Part shown: positions 43,183 through 53,861 of the stretch, one piece after another | Numbering within the stretch: the stretch's first letter is position 1 | How the letters are laid out: each line of letters opens with the position of its first letter | Assembly: GCA_037039685.1 (NCBI GenBank) | Contig: JAWNGF010000002.1 | Location: 6,324,001 to 6,388,000, forward strand | Reading direction: 5' to 3' | Length of the DNA stretch: 64,000 nucleotides | Source: Ceratobasidium sp. AG-K | Lineage: Eukaryota > Basidiomycota > Agaricomycetes > Cantharellales > Ceratobasidiaceae | Made by a program: the position numbers and the translations under genes | The notes under the pieces: generated by a model | The model's input: the letters and a program-made list of their open reading frames with translations, nothing else | What the model was told of the DNA's origin: nothing | Database searches by the model: none

Positions 43183-44311
43183 GTTAAACCGTCAAACCAA
43201 CTCCCTGCAGGACTACTGCATCCTTTACATATTCCTGAGAGACCTTGGGAGGAGATCTCCTATGACATGATTGTAGAACTCCCAGAGTCAGAGGGATATG
43301 ACGCAATCCTGACAGTTGTAGATCAGTTCTCCAAGATGGCACACTATCTCCCTTGCAAATCAACGGCCACAGCAGTAGACATAGCCAATATCTTTGTGGC
43401 AAACATTTGGAAACTTCATGGCACCCCAAAAGCAACAGTCTCAGATAGAGGATCCACTTTCAACTCAAAGTTCATTAGGCATCTGTACAAACAGTTGGAC
43501 ATAAAACCCACCTTCAGCACAGCCTACCATCCAAGGACAGACGGACAGTCAGAACAGGCAAACCAAGTTGTTGAAATCTTTATCAGGGCTTTTGTCAACC
43601 ATAGGCAAAACAACTGGGTAGCATTACTTCCTATGGCAGAATTTGCTTACAACAATGGAATCCAAGCATCCACTGGCAAAAACCCCTTTCCAGATCTGTC
43701 AGGGTTTCAACCCTAGAATGAACATTGGGGAAGAATCAGACTATAGTGTTCCTGAAGCTGATGTCCATGCAGAATTCCTGTTGAAAGGATACAATGAAGT
43801 CAAAGCTGCTCTCATTCTAGCAAACCAATCCTACAAACACTACTTTGATAGAGGAGCCAAAGAACCAGAAGAGATAAACCCTGGAGATAAAGTCTGGCTT
43901 AGTCATCAAAACATATCCACAGACAGACCTTCAGTAAAACTCTCCCACAAAGTTTTAGGCCCTTACAAAGTATTGGAAAAAGTGGGGACTCATGCCTTTA
44001 GGCTGGAATTACCAAAATCAACAAAGATTCATCCTGTCTTCCATGTCATGCTGCTCAAGAAATTTCAGCCTGATCCCCATGGTTGCGAACCCGCTCAACC
44101 ACCCCCTATTATCACACAAGAAGGAGAAGAAGAGTGGGAAGTCAAGGAGATCCTTAATTCCAAGAAAATTTGCCGTCAACTCCACTATTACGTCAAGTGG
44201 AAAGGATACTCTCATGCAGACAATTCTTGGCAATCAAAGGAAGACCTCAAGAATGCTCCTGAACTAGTTGATAAATTTCACAGACTCCACCCCACTGCAC
44301 CAGGCCCTTAG
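43183..44311 (+). pseudogene. A0 pol, integrase core and chromodomain
   Basis: ISYDMIVELP, VSDRGSTF and DGQSEQAN keep the catalytic residues. One extra A near 43680 shifts the frame in TGKTPFQ. The distal part with HYYVKWKGYSHADNSW ends normally at TAG 44309-44311. Confidence 0.85.
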
Positions 44312-44321
44312 GAGGGGGTAA

Positions 44322-44735
44322 TGTTGTGAGCTGACTAAGCTCAGACATTTTATTCTGATTTTACATCTTTTTTTCCGAACACTTTCCTTTTTAGGTACAA
44401 ATGTCCTCTGGCGCTTAACTTGTATCATGTGATGCATTTGTCTTTTCATTTGATATTGGTGTTGCTTCCAGAACTTCCAGAAAGTTGAGTCATACCTCTT
44501 ATCTTGCTTATCATCAGTTCTACTTGGCTTTCACACACTGATAGATGATGACGTGGCACTGATCCCTCATGTATATAAACCCAGAGGTCAAGCCGGTTAA
44601 CAACAAGGCTTGACCTCCTCTCCACTGGGACTTGCTCAATCAAATCCTCTTACTATCATTACTCCTTGGGTTCCAAGACTTGTCTAAGTCAAACCCCTTA
44701 ACCATTATAACACCTAATTGACCCAAGTTGGGACA
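44322..44735 (+). repeat. A0 3' LTR
   Basis: 414 bp, TGTTGTGAGC to TTGGGACA, preceded by the polypurine tract AGGAGGGGGTAA. Followed at once by D integrase coding sequence. Confidence 0.92.
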
Positions 44736-45840
44736 CAAACCCTGGCAGCATATTTCAGTTGACATGATTGTCAAACTTCCTCTGTCCAAGGGGCTAGACT
44801 CAATATTGGTCATTGTTGACACCCTGACTAAGATGGCACACTTCATCCCATGTACCAAGAAAACCATGTCACCTGAACTTGCAGAACTCTTCATGGAACA
44901 CTGCTGGAAACTACATGGAACCCCAGAAACAGTTGTATCACATCATGGACCAACCTTTGCATCCAAATTCATGAAAGAGCTCTATCAGGCCCTTAACATC
45001 CGGCCTAGGCTCTCTACAGCATATCACCCTGGAACTGACGGACAAACGGGGCGCATCAATCAAATGGTCAAGGCTTTCATTTGGACATACTGCGCCTCCA
45101 AGCAACACAACTGGGCTTCACTTTTACCCTTTGCTGAATTTGCATATAACAACTCGTTCCATTCTAGCATTGGTATGACACCTTTCTTTGCAAACACAGC
45201 TTGCCACCCATCAATCAACGGTACACCAGTGGAAGATGGTTCTGTCCCGGAAGCCGTGGTGCATGCGCAACGTATCCAAGACAACCTGGAAGAAGCTAAG
45301 GCTAGCTTGACCCTGAGCAAAGAATGCAACAAGGAATATGCAGACAAGCAACAGCAGGAAGATCCGTTTACTATGGGCGATAAGGTTTGGCTAAGCCATC
45401 AGCAAATCACAACCAATTGGCCATCCTTGAAATTATTGCATAAACATCTTGGGCCCTTCACTATCCTGGAAGTGGTAGGGAAGAACGCATACCAATTACA
45501 ACTCCCGCCTTCTATGACCATACATCCAGTAGTCAACGTATCACACCTAGCCAAGTATGAGAAGGATGAAATTGAGGGCCGCCAGGTTGACCCACCCCCA
45601 CCAATCAAGACACAAGAAGGCAAAGAGGAATATGAGGTGGAACACATCCAAAGTTCCAAGGTGGAAAAAGGAATCATGAAGTATTTTGTCCAATGGAAGG
45701 GCTACACTGTGGAACATGACTCTTGGGAACCCTTGGAAAACCTTGGCAACGCATCAGAACTCATTAATGAGTTCCAAAAGGAACATCCAGATGCCATCAA
45801 GGAAGTCCCCAAGGTTACCAGGAAGCATTGCCATGAGTAA
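44736..45840 (+). pseudogene. D pol, integrase core and chromodomain, catalytically dead
   Basis: The frame is open for 370 residues but starts abruptly at the A0 LTR. ISVDMIVKLP keeps the first catalytic Asp; the second position reads VVSHHGPTF (His for Asp) and the third DGQTGRIN (Gly for Glu), so two of three active-site residues are lost. Chromodomain at the end: KYFVQWKGYTVEHDSWEP. Stop TAA at 45838-45840. Confidence 0.85.
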
Positions 45841-45971
45841 ACAAGGGATGACTCAGCCACCAACAGCAAGGAAGAATGGCCCATTAGGTGTTATAAGCGT
45901 ATAAAAGAGGCTGCTGGGATCCAAGTCCCTCATCAAAAAGTTTTTGCCTTCTCCCCTCCTGCGCTAAAACC

Positions 45972-46476
45972 ATGTCCTATCTCCACCTCATTCACTGCAC
46001 CATGTCCTCCCAATGCCAATTCACCAATTCCGTCATGGTCCGGGTCTACCATGACCTGTACACCTGCTTGGCGGCCTTCAAATGGCCCCTGGAAGTCGTC
46101 CCCCCCCCAGGATCAAGGCATGTACTGGCATCCCGGCATGTGCCAACATTTCTATTTCATCATATCCGCCTGCTATTGGTCAGGAGAGGCCCCCTGGTCA
46201 TTTGTCTGCCACCCCCTTGTCTGCTGGCACAACTGGATTGCCTACGTGGCCATTGGCATCCACAATGCCCTCAAGATTATGGGCAGGTCTTGCAAGGTCT
46301 GACTTGGAGGCAACCCGTTTGAGATAATTGACCTCACTGTCAACCTGGAGGTTAGGGAGGAGGCTGTAATCAATTTGACTGATGACAAGGAGGATTATGG
46401 GGTGTGGAAGGGGATGGGGTCAGCTGAGGACCCATTTGTAATTGATGACACTGAGGAGTTTGTGCTGGTGAAGTGA
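45972..46476 (+). pseudogene. D ORF3-like gene with several SIM-like motifs
   Basis: Last gene of D, ending about ten bases before the polypurine tract. Starts in one frame (MSYLHLIHCTMSSQCQ), shifts at a ten-C run near 46110 into a second frame (QGMYWHPGMCQHFYF, a hydrophobic aromatic middle), has one TGA at 46300-46302, and ends in an acidic tail containing EIIDLT, VINLTDDKED and FVIDDTEE. Those resemble SUMO-interacting motifs, as in ORF3 of B and C, but overall similarity to B ORF3 is not obvious to me. Confidence 0.5.
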
Positions 46477-46486
46477 GCCCTGGCCT

Positions 46487-46500
46487 AGAAGGGGGGGTAG
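46487..46500 (+). other. D polypurine tract
   Basis: AGAAGGGGGGGTAG directly before the 3' LTR. Confidence 0.75.
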
Positions 46501-46928
46501 TGTCACAACCTTTTCTTTTTCCTCCTCTCTTCTTTCTGTTTGTCTTGTGTTTGGTCTTGTTCTCCTTGTCTTGGCGCATATAGTTGCCTTTGTGTAAGCC
46601 ATGATTGCGGGACATGCCTGCCTGGCCTGTTTCCTTGTCTCCTTGGTGTCCATGGACTCATCATGTTTCCTTTGTCTTGCCTCCGCTTCTCTTGTTCTGT
46701 TTTCCTTTGTTGCCTACTCTCTATTGTACATAGCCACAGTAGATAGTATATATACCAGCAACCCAAGTCTTGCTCCCACAAGACTTGTTCTCTTGTCTTT
46801 TTCCCCATCACTCATTGCGTGACTCACTAAGGCCTTAGTGCCATACATTTGACCTTTGTTGTTGTCCCAACCCCCATCCTCACTGCCTGTGGAGTCTTGG
46901 CCTCCAAGGTTTGGCTAGGGTTGTGACA
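46501..46928 (+). repeat. D 3' LTR
   Basis: 428 bp, same boundaries and order of signals as the 5' LTR. Followed by TTCAA and E integrase sequence. Confidence 0.93.
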
Positions 46929-46933
46929 TTCAA

Positions 46934-47450
46934 CCTGTAGGTCTTTGGGAACACATAGTCTATGATTACCAACTGCATCTACAAAATACAGTAATCCAGT
47001 GTCTCCAACATGATATTGAGGGAACTCTGGTTTAGCTGCATCTTTCATATGTGCAATAGAATCAAGAACTTTCTTGAAATGTGAGTCTTGATTATAAGCA
47101 TTCCTAAAGCAACTAATCTCTCCACTACTAATGCTAGAAGTGAGATTAAATGACTTGGAAGCTGAATATGGTACCTCATGAATTCCAATAAAGTCTGGAC
47201 TCTGGCATTCTACCTCTACTTCAATATCTGTAGAACATAGAGTAGAATTATAATGAGTGGCTGCCAGTTTCAGTACTTTTTCTTCAAAGGTGTCACTTAT
47301 TTCCTTATACAAGTTTTTTAATGGGTCTTCTTCCACTGTCAGAGTCAACAGAGTAGATCTGTCTGCTAGTGGTCCATCTTGTATTGGAATGCGCCACCTT
47401 AGTCTAGATATTGGGTCCACATTAGAGTGTACCTTTCCAGCTCTGTACAA
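46934..47450 (-). pseudogene. E pol, RNase H to integrase linker
   Basis: YRAGKVHSNVDPISRLRW is the usual end of RNase H before integrase; the frame then runs to CVPKDLQVE, where D inserted, and continues at 5333. A frameshift near 47440 separates it from the upstream frame. Confidence 0.75.
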
Positions 47451-48831
47451 TCTTCATTCCAGGATATGCTGCAAAGATTGTACCCCATGAGAGTAGTCTC
47501 CTATTCACATTCTGGAAAGTCCTACTCCAAGGAAGAGCTGCATGGTCTGTAATTGCTACAAACACTGCTTCTTCTGGGTAGGGTTGAAACTTGACTAGTC
47601 CTTCTTTCAAAGCAAGAGCTTCTCTTTCTGTAGGGGAATAGTTCCTTTCAGCAGGCTTCAATATCCTAGACCAGTGTGCAATAACTCTTTCAATGTGCAC
47701 TACTGTGTCTTCAATGTTTTCAGCCCATATATCCACTATAGCCCCCCCAGCCATGTTGTCTCTTTGCTTGGAGGCAGGAGTTGGCTGTGGTACAGGTTCT
47801 TTAGCATCAAATGCTTTCTTCAACTTCTCATACATTTTGGTACCCTTTAAATCCTTAACTTGGATTGGTTGCACTTGTTGCAAGATGGCTGCTAATCCAT
47901 AGTCACAAGCATCAGTATACAGCCTATAAGGTTGTCCAATAATAGGATAGGCCATTACTGGTGCTGAAGCTAGTGCTTCCTTGGATAGTTCAAAAGCATC
48001 TTGCACTTTCTGTGTCCATTTCCATTGTGTTTCCTTCTTCAATAAATGGAACAGAGGTGCTACAATCCATGCATAAAAGGGTATGTAACTTGAGAAGTAT
48101 GTCATCATTCCTAGGAATGTCTGTAGAGTGGGCACATTCTTGGGTGGTTCCAATTGTAGTATGGCATCCACCTTTTCTTTGTGAGTTGATAACCCTAATC
48201 TACTCACTTTTTGACCCAATAATAACTGAGATCTATATGCTATGTGACATTTCTTGGGTGATAAAGTCAATACAGAATCTGCAATAGCCTTGAATACTAG
48301 TTCCAAGTGCTTGCAATGTTCCACAAAGGCTTTGCTGAATACAACAATGTCATCAATGTAGACTAGTGCAAATAACCACAGGAATGCAGCTAATACAATA
48401 GTCATGACTCTCTGAAATACTGAGGGTCCATTCTTGAATCTAAAAGGTAATCTTTTGAATAGGAATAGTCCTCTGTGACAGCAAAAGGCTGTCTTGGGCC
48501 TATCTTCTTCCTTGATGTTTAGTTGGGTGAACCCAGCCAAAGCATCTAGTGTAGTAAGATATTGTGAGCCTTCCAGGGCATGTAAAATATCCACCTGCTT
48601 AGGTAGAGGAAAGCTATCAGCTTCAGCTTGTTCATTGAGCTTTCTGTAATCAATACAGACACATGCTTTACCATTTCTCCATACAACTAATATGGGGAAT
48701 CTCCATGGACTGTTGGATGGTTCAATGACTTCTAGGTGCAGCAATTCATCAATCTGCTTGTCAATAACTTCCTTTTTAGCAGGTGAAGCTGAGTATGGAG
48801 GGGAAGACACTTCCTTTTCTCCAGGCTTAGG
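47422..48831 (-). pseudogene. E pol, reverse transcriptase and RNase H
   Basis: Frame of 462 residues: KQIDELLHLEVIEPSNSPW, CIDYRKLNEQ, TTLDALAGFTQ, FKNGPSVFQRVM and an intact YIDDIVVFSK box, then FLGMMTYFSSYIP and RNase H with YTDACDYGLAAIL and ITDHAALPW. A linker rich in charged residues is inserted between RNase H motifs. TAA near 48832 separates it from the preceding piece in the same frame. Confidence 0.82.
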
Positions 48832-49061
48832 TTAAATTTCAACATCAGCTGGGTAGTTCCCAAGTCTACCATCAATTCCAAAAGCTTTATGATTTCTCAG
48901 AACTATTTCTTCCAGAATTTTGCACTGCTCAGTAGTCAAATCTTCTGAAAAATTTATTTCTGATAGTAGTTGCTCTTTAGGAATATGATCATAGTCTGGT
49001 ACCTCACTTGTCATTGGGCCCCCTTCTACTGGCTCAGAGAGCAGTATTTCTTCTTCAGTGG
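48832..49061 (-). pseudogene. E pol, protease to reverse transcriptase linker
   Basis: TEEEILLSEPVEGG... then LTTEQCKILEEIVLRNHKAF, the helix that precedes Ty3/Gypsy reverse transcriptase. The frame connects to the E protease at 56980-58463 when C1 is removed and the inverted piece is turned back. Confidence 0.75.
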
Positions 49062-49557
49062 TGTTGCAACCCAACACTATGATGGTTGCCAACTGTAACT
49101 GTATGTGCACAAGTCAAGACTTAGAGAGACTTGGCACCCAAAGAACTGTGAACTATAGACTGTGAACAGCACTAAGACCTGAGGATCCAAGGTAACCCTG
49201 AGGGAAACCCAGTGAAGGACTGTTTGTTGGGGAAATGACACAGCAAACAAGATGGGGATACCATGCTTGTTGTCACCTCATTATATATTCAGAAAAGGCA
49301 TGAGTCATACTCATGCCAAGAAACAAGTCATACAAACTATCCAATCAGAAAGCTCTATGAGTCATGTCCTATAAAGGAACATGACTTGCCAAGAATGGAA
49401 GCAGCCAGACAAAAGAAAAATGAAGCAGCCTAAGGCTGTGCACAAACAAAGGAAGCAGGCAACAAAGGAAGTACACACAAAGGAGAATGCAAATAAGGAA
49501 GGCACAAGGCAAGTGAATTGGAGTCCAAGTCTATTGGAGGGGCCTTGGGTCAGAACA
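49062..49557 (-). repeat. C1 3' LTR
   Basis: TGTTGCAACC to GGTCAGAACA. TGAGTCA at 49301-49307 and 49358-49364. Polypurine tract AAGGGGGGGTAA on the element strand just inside. Confidence 0.9.
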
Positions 49558-49599
49558 TTACCCCCCCTTAAGAGCCCATTTAGGGGACCTGAATGGTGA

Positions 49600-50366
49600 C
49601 TACTGTAATTTACAGTTGCCCACCATCTTTTCAAAGGCCTCCCTGTCCCCCTGGGACCAAATGGCCTCCTCCTCTTCTTCCAGAATTATGGGGTTCTCTG
49701 ATGAGTCCCCCACTTCCTCCTTTAATTCCATGGGCACCTCCTTGCACCCCTCCTCCCATGTGGGTTGGTCCTTGACCCAAACCCTCTCTTCCTCTGCTAG
49801 CCATTCTGTTGGCAATCCTTCCCTTTCCCCCCACTGGTCTAGGTTGGGACTGTTGCCCCACCACTGTGGTTGGTACACAATCTCCTTGGCCCATCAGCAC
49901 TTGTTCTCCATCCAGTCCTTCAGGTCCTGATCCCATGCCGCATCCCATTCCCACTTGTTGTGCAGACGCGTCCTTCCCTCTTCTCCTCCCACATTGATTT
50001 GGACTGCCACAAATGGGGGTTGTTGATGTGATGGTTCCCCCAGTCCTTGCTTGTCCTGTTCTTCACGCTGCCCAATATCACCTCCTGGGCTGAGAATGCC
50101 GTGCACCCCCTGGCTATTAGGATGCTTGGTCACTCCCTGAGTTGTCACTGTGTGGGTGGCTTGCGTCTGACCCACTCAAATTCTCCCGCCACAGCCAGAT
50201 GGAGCATGTTGCTCCCTGGGTAGTATTGGCACTGTCCAACATGCTGCATGCATTGAGGGACATGGTATAAGACCACACCCAAGTCAAGACACTTTGCAAT
50301 TTTGCGGGCTGCGCCTGTGGCCCATGGGAGATTGCTGATGGTGACTGAGCTACAAGCAGCAGGCAT
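49600..50366 (-). pseudogene. C1 ORF3, relative of B ORF3
   Basis: Starts MPAACSSVTISN, then GEFEWVRRKPPTQ, aligning with MPAVTRATIANN and GEFEWVGKKWPTR of B. Two TGA codons and a frame change follow (RGCTAFSAQEV matches QGCAAFQVSEA), then in the second frame WDAAWDQDLKDW, WLAEEERVWVKDQPTWEE and a tail NPIILEEEEE in the place of NPIDLTEEEED. So two LTR families share this gene and its acidic SIM-like tail. Confidence 0.65.
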
Positions 50367-50442
50367 GTTTGGAAAGTGTTATGAGAGTGATGGATTGGTT
50401 TGGGAGTGGCCTTAGAGCAATGTAAGGCTGGTGAGAGCTGTT

Positions 50443-51874
50443 TCAGTTGAGGTTTGCTGCTGTCCCCCTGGTCCTTTTGACTGGTTGCTGTTTGAAATTT
50501 GGGGGTACAGGTGCCAAAGGCATTTCTTTGAGGAACTTTCTCATGATGGGTAGTAGTTCTGCAACCTTTTCTGCTCTTTCTTCAGGATCTTTGCTTGGCG
50601 GATATCCCTTCCATTGGATTACATATTTGAGCCCTTCCTTTGTTTCCTTCCAATCCACAATCTTCTCAACTTCATAAATTTCTTTGTCTTCCTCTGTTTC
50701 TATGGGAGGTGGTTGTATTTGGTTCCTGTTGAATTCCTTGTCCTCCTTGTATTTCCATAGCTGATCAATATGGAAGACATTATGCTTCTTGATGGATTTG
50801 GGAAGTTCAATCTTGTATGCATGGGAAGAGATTGCCCTTGCAACCTTGAAGGGACCTAATTACTTGTTGTCAAGTTTCTTCATTGGTTGCTTTGTTTTGA
50901 ACTTTGTGCTTAGTACCCAAACAAGGTTGCCTGGCTCATATTTTTCCCTGAGTTCCTTTGCCTGATCCTCATGGAATTGCATTGCCGCTGTTGCTTCTTT
51001 CCTTGCTTCTTCCATTTGCTCTTGTAGGTTTCTAGCTGAAGGGTTCTGAACATTGGTATCCACTATATTCCATCTAGGGTGGAATCCATAGTTAGTTTTG
51101 AAGGGAGTCTTGCCTGTGGTTCTGTTGACATGATAGTTGTAGCAGAATTCCGCAATAGGTAGCCATTGTGCCCAGTTATCCTGTCTGTAGTTGATGAAAG
51201 CCCTAAGAAACCCTTCAAGCCACTGGTTAACTTGTTCTGACTGTCCATCAGTCTGAGGGTGGAATGCTGTACTGAAAGAAGGGTTGATTCTGAGTTTTTC
51301 ATAGAGGGAACGTAGGAAGTGACTGTTGAAGGTGGCTCCCCTGTCAGAGATGGTCTGCTTTGGTAAACCATGAAGCTTCCAAACACTTGACAAAAAGAGA
51401 TCTGCAACCCCTTCTGCCATTGTTGCTTCCTTGCAAGGGATGAAATGCGGCATTTTGCTGTGTCAATCCACTACCAGGATACTGTCCCATCCAGCTGATT
51501 TGGGTAGCTTGACAATGAAGTCATAGCTGATGTCTTCCCAAGGATGTGTTGCTATAGGTAGTGGTTTTGCTGGTACTGAATGTATGTGTCCCTTGCTTCT
51601 TTGGCATGTTTTGCAGGAGTCTACTTATCTGTTGACTGTTGCTTTTGTTCCTGGCCAGTAGTATTGCCTTGAGAGAAGCTCTAGGGTTCTTGCTTGTCCT
51701 TGGTGACCAGCACTTGGTGAATCATGATGTTGTGATAGTAATTCCAAGCATAGATCCTGATCTTCTGCAAAATAGATTGCACCCTTGTACCATAGAAGTC
51801 CTTCCATCATTTTGTAATCCTTGAACTGCTTTTTGACACCAGGGGGAAGGTTTTCCCTGTCTTTGACCACTAGG
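50443..51874 (-). pseudogene. C1 pol, integrase and chromodomain
   Basis: HHDSPSAGHQGQARTLELL...CKTC zinc-binding domain, then ISYDFIVKLP, ISDRGATF and DGQSEQVN of the core, TNYGFHPRWN, and a chromodomain with KYVIQWKGYPPSKDPEE, ending near PVKRTRGTAANLN. Broken by TAA near 51627 and by a few other stops. Confidence 0.8.
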
Positions 51875-52397
51875 ACAAGTGTGCTAAGCGATTCATCTTC
51901 TTCCTGTGCTTCTGTGATCTCTGCAATAATGTCCCTTCCTTATTTGGTGACAAAGCCTTTGAATCTCTCCTGGTGTATCATGATTTGTTCTGCATTTGGT
52001 ATATCCCAATGTTCCAAACATCTAGATAAGAGGTCTGGTTTGCTGGAAAGTTTTCCTGGTTGGTAGTGTATTTCAAAGTTAAAGGACGCTAGTTCTTGAT
52101 ACCATCTGTTGTGCCATTGGTTAAAGGTTTTTGCTGTTTGCCAGTATGTTAAGTTCCTATGATCCAAGTAAACTGTAATTGGTTCCCTAGTTCCTTCTAG
52201 ATGTAATCTCCAGTGTTTCAGGGCTGTGATGATGGCTAGGAGTTCCTTGTCATGCGTATCATAGTTCATTGGCGGTGCTGTGAAACTCTGTGATAAGAAG
52301 CCAATTGGGTGTAGGTATCCATCATTCTGTCACTGTGAAAGAATCATTCCCATTGCCACTCCTGATGCATCTGTTTCAAGAAAGTAGGGTTTGGCAG
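51875..52397 (-). pseudogene. C1 pol, RNase H (3' part)
   Basis: TDASGVAMGM, MNYDTHDKELLAIITALKHWR and YLDHRNLTYWQ. Interrupted at 52397 by the B solo LTR. Confidence 0.8.
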
Positions 52398-52839
52398 TGT
52401 TGTAAGCTTCTTCTTGGTGGCTATGAGACAAGCCGCAATGGAGAGTGGACAGCACTAAGACCTAAGTGACCTCTTGAACCGCAATACACTTAAGTGTCTG
52501 TAGGCTCTTGAGGGTAGGGGTAGTTCTAAGTGTCACTCAAAGGGGATGTTTGACAAGACAAAACAAGCTGGGGTTCCCAGGCTTGTTGGTCCTCTATATA
52601 TATATGCAAAAGGGGCTGAGTCAAACAGGGCGCAGCCACACAAGTCACACAAAACAGCCAGTCAGGAGTGTCCAAGTGAGTCATGCTGTATGAACAGACA
52701 TGACTTGTACAAAGAACAGCCGTGTTACACAATGTAACAGAATAACCACAAGAAGGTTGCAATGCAGCAAACAGAAACGTAACGTAATGGAAAAAGGAAA
52801 ACAGGCAGACGAGTCAATGGAGTGAGCTAGCTCACAACA
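52398..52839 (-). repeat. Solo LTR of family B
   Basis: 442 bp, TGTTGTAAGC to AGCTCACAACA, with GGCAG duplications at 52393-52397 and 52840-52844 inside C1 RNase H. Confidence 0.92.
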
Positions 52840-52844
52840 GGCAG

Positions 52845-53540
52845 GGTGGGGATGTGCCAATACTGTATCCTTAGTTACTGCTGATTTGAGTTTGTCAAAG
52901 GCTTGTTGTTGTTCTGTGCCCCATTCCCATTTCTGTTCCTTTCTTGTGAGTTTGGTTAATGGCTTGACAATGCTGGTGAAGTTTCAAACAAATTGCTGGT
53001 AGAAGTTTGTAAAGCCTAAGAAAGCCTGTCTTCCTGTAGTGGTAGAGGGAATTGATTGGGTATAGTGATCTTATTGACCCCTCTGAGGTCAACTACCAGT
53101 TGCAAAAGTTCCTCTGGTGTCATAGGTTCTGCGTTCATGTCTTGGTGCTCCTTCACAAAGAAAGCTGGTGATGCAACGGGTGATTTGCTTGGTACAATCT
53201 TGCCTGCCACTAGTTCCTCTTCTATATGTTCCCTCAAGACCCATGTTTCCATTGGAGAAAGTGGATAAGTCCAGGCTGGTCTAGGTAGTTCTGTATCTGG
53301 CCTAAAATTGATTTTGCAATCCCATTCCCTGTGCAGTGGTAGTTCTTTGAAAAGTTCCTTGCTGCAGATCTTTCTTGAAGTCTTGGAATTCTTCCAGTAT
53401 TTCTGTTAGGTGTGCTGCTTATGCTATGATGGGTTCCTTTTGCCAGGTGATTTCCTTTGTTTCCCAATTTATTTCAGGGTTGACTTCTGATAGCCATGTC
53501 ATTCCTAGGATTAAGGGAGATTCTCCAGTTGGCATAACAT
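52845..53540 (-). pseudogene. C1 pol, reverse transcriptase with central deletion
   Basis: N-terminal part with PSKSPVASPAFFVK and TIPNQFPLPLQED, then directly the thumb (LGFTNFYQQFV). About 390 bases present in C2, including the catalytic box, are missing. Confidence 0.75.
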
Positions 53541-53847
53541 AGCATCATTGTGTGAAACCTTTTCCCAAGATCTCAAAGGTGAGGTGGACCTTGTACTGGA
53601 CAACTGATGGTAGCTTTTTTCCATTGATTCCTATGACTTCTCTTGCTTCAGGTAGTTTGATATGGGGAATGGAGTTTTTTTGGCAGAAGGCAATATTGAT
53701 AAAGTTCTTTGTTGATCCAGAATCAATAAGTGTGGGAGTGGGATCCATGATTCCCTTGATCTGAGTTGAGACAAGTGGTGATTCATTTGTTGCTCTATAG
53801 TACATTTGTTTCCTTAAGATCAAGGGTATCTGGGTAGCATCTGACAT
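53541..53847 (-). pseudogene. C1 pol, protease
   Basis: Starts MSDATQIPLILRKQ in the -1 frame after gag; active site LIDSGSTKNFI is normal. Ends in a TGA after GFTQ where C2 reads on. Confidence 0.8.
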
Positions 53848-53861
53848 GGAGGCAGAGCACC

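Larger units (their letters stand above)
7383..44735 (+). mobile_element. Family A element A0 (plus), host of A1
   Basis: Truncated 5' LTR (7383-7598), leader and ORF0 to 8722, then after A1 the rest of ORF0, gag, pol and an intact 3' LTR (44322-44735). No target duplication can be read because the first half of the 5' LTR is gone, and D lacks its central genes across this element, so the left junction is a deletion or recombination product. Confidence 0.8.
5334..46928 (+). mobile_element. Family D Ty3/Gypsy element carrying the central nest
   Basis: Two direct 428 bp LTRs (5334-5761 and 46501-46928) are flanked by the 5 bp duplication TTCAA at 5329-5333 and 46929-46933. E integrase coding resumes across the removed element. 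I count about eight differences between the LTRs, nearly all transitions at former CpG sites. Only gag (left) and integrase plus ORF3 (right) remain of D itself. Confidence 0.9.

Noticed and set aside
49600..49954. Gly-rich frame on the minus strand (MGMGCGMGSGPEG)
   Set aside because: Out of frame reading of C1 ORF3; the other frames align with B ORF3.
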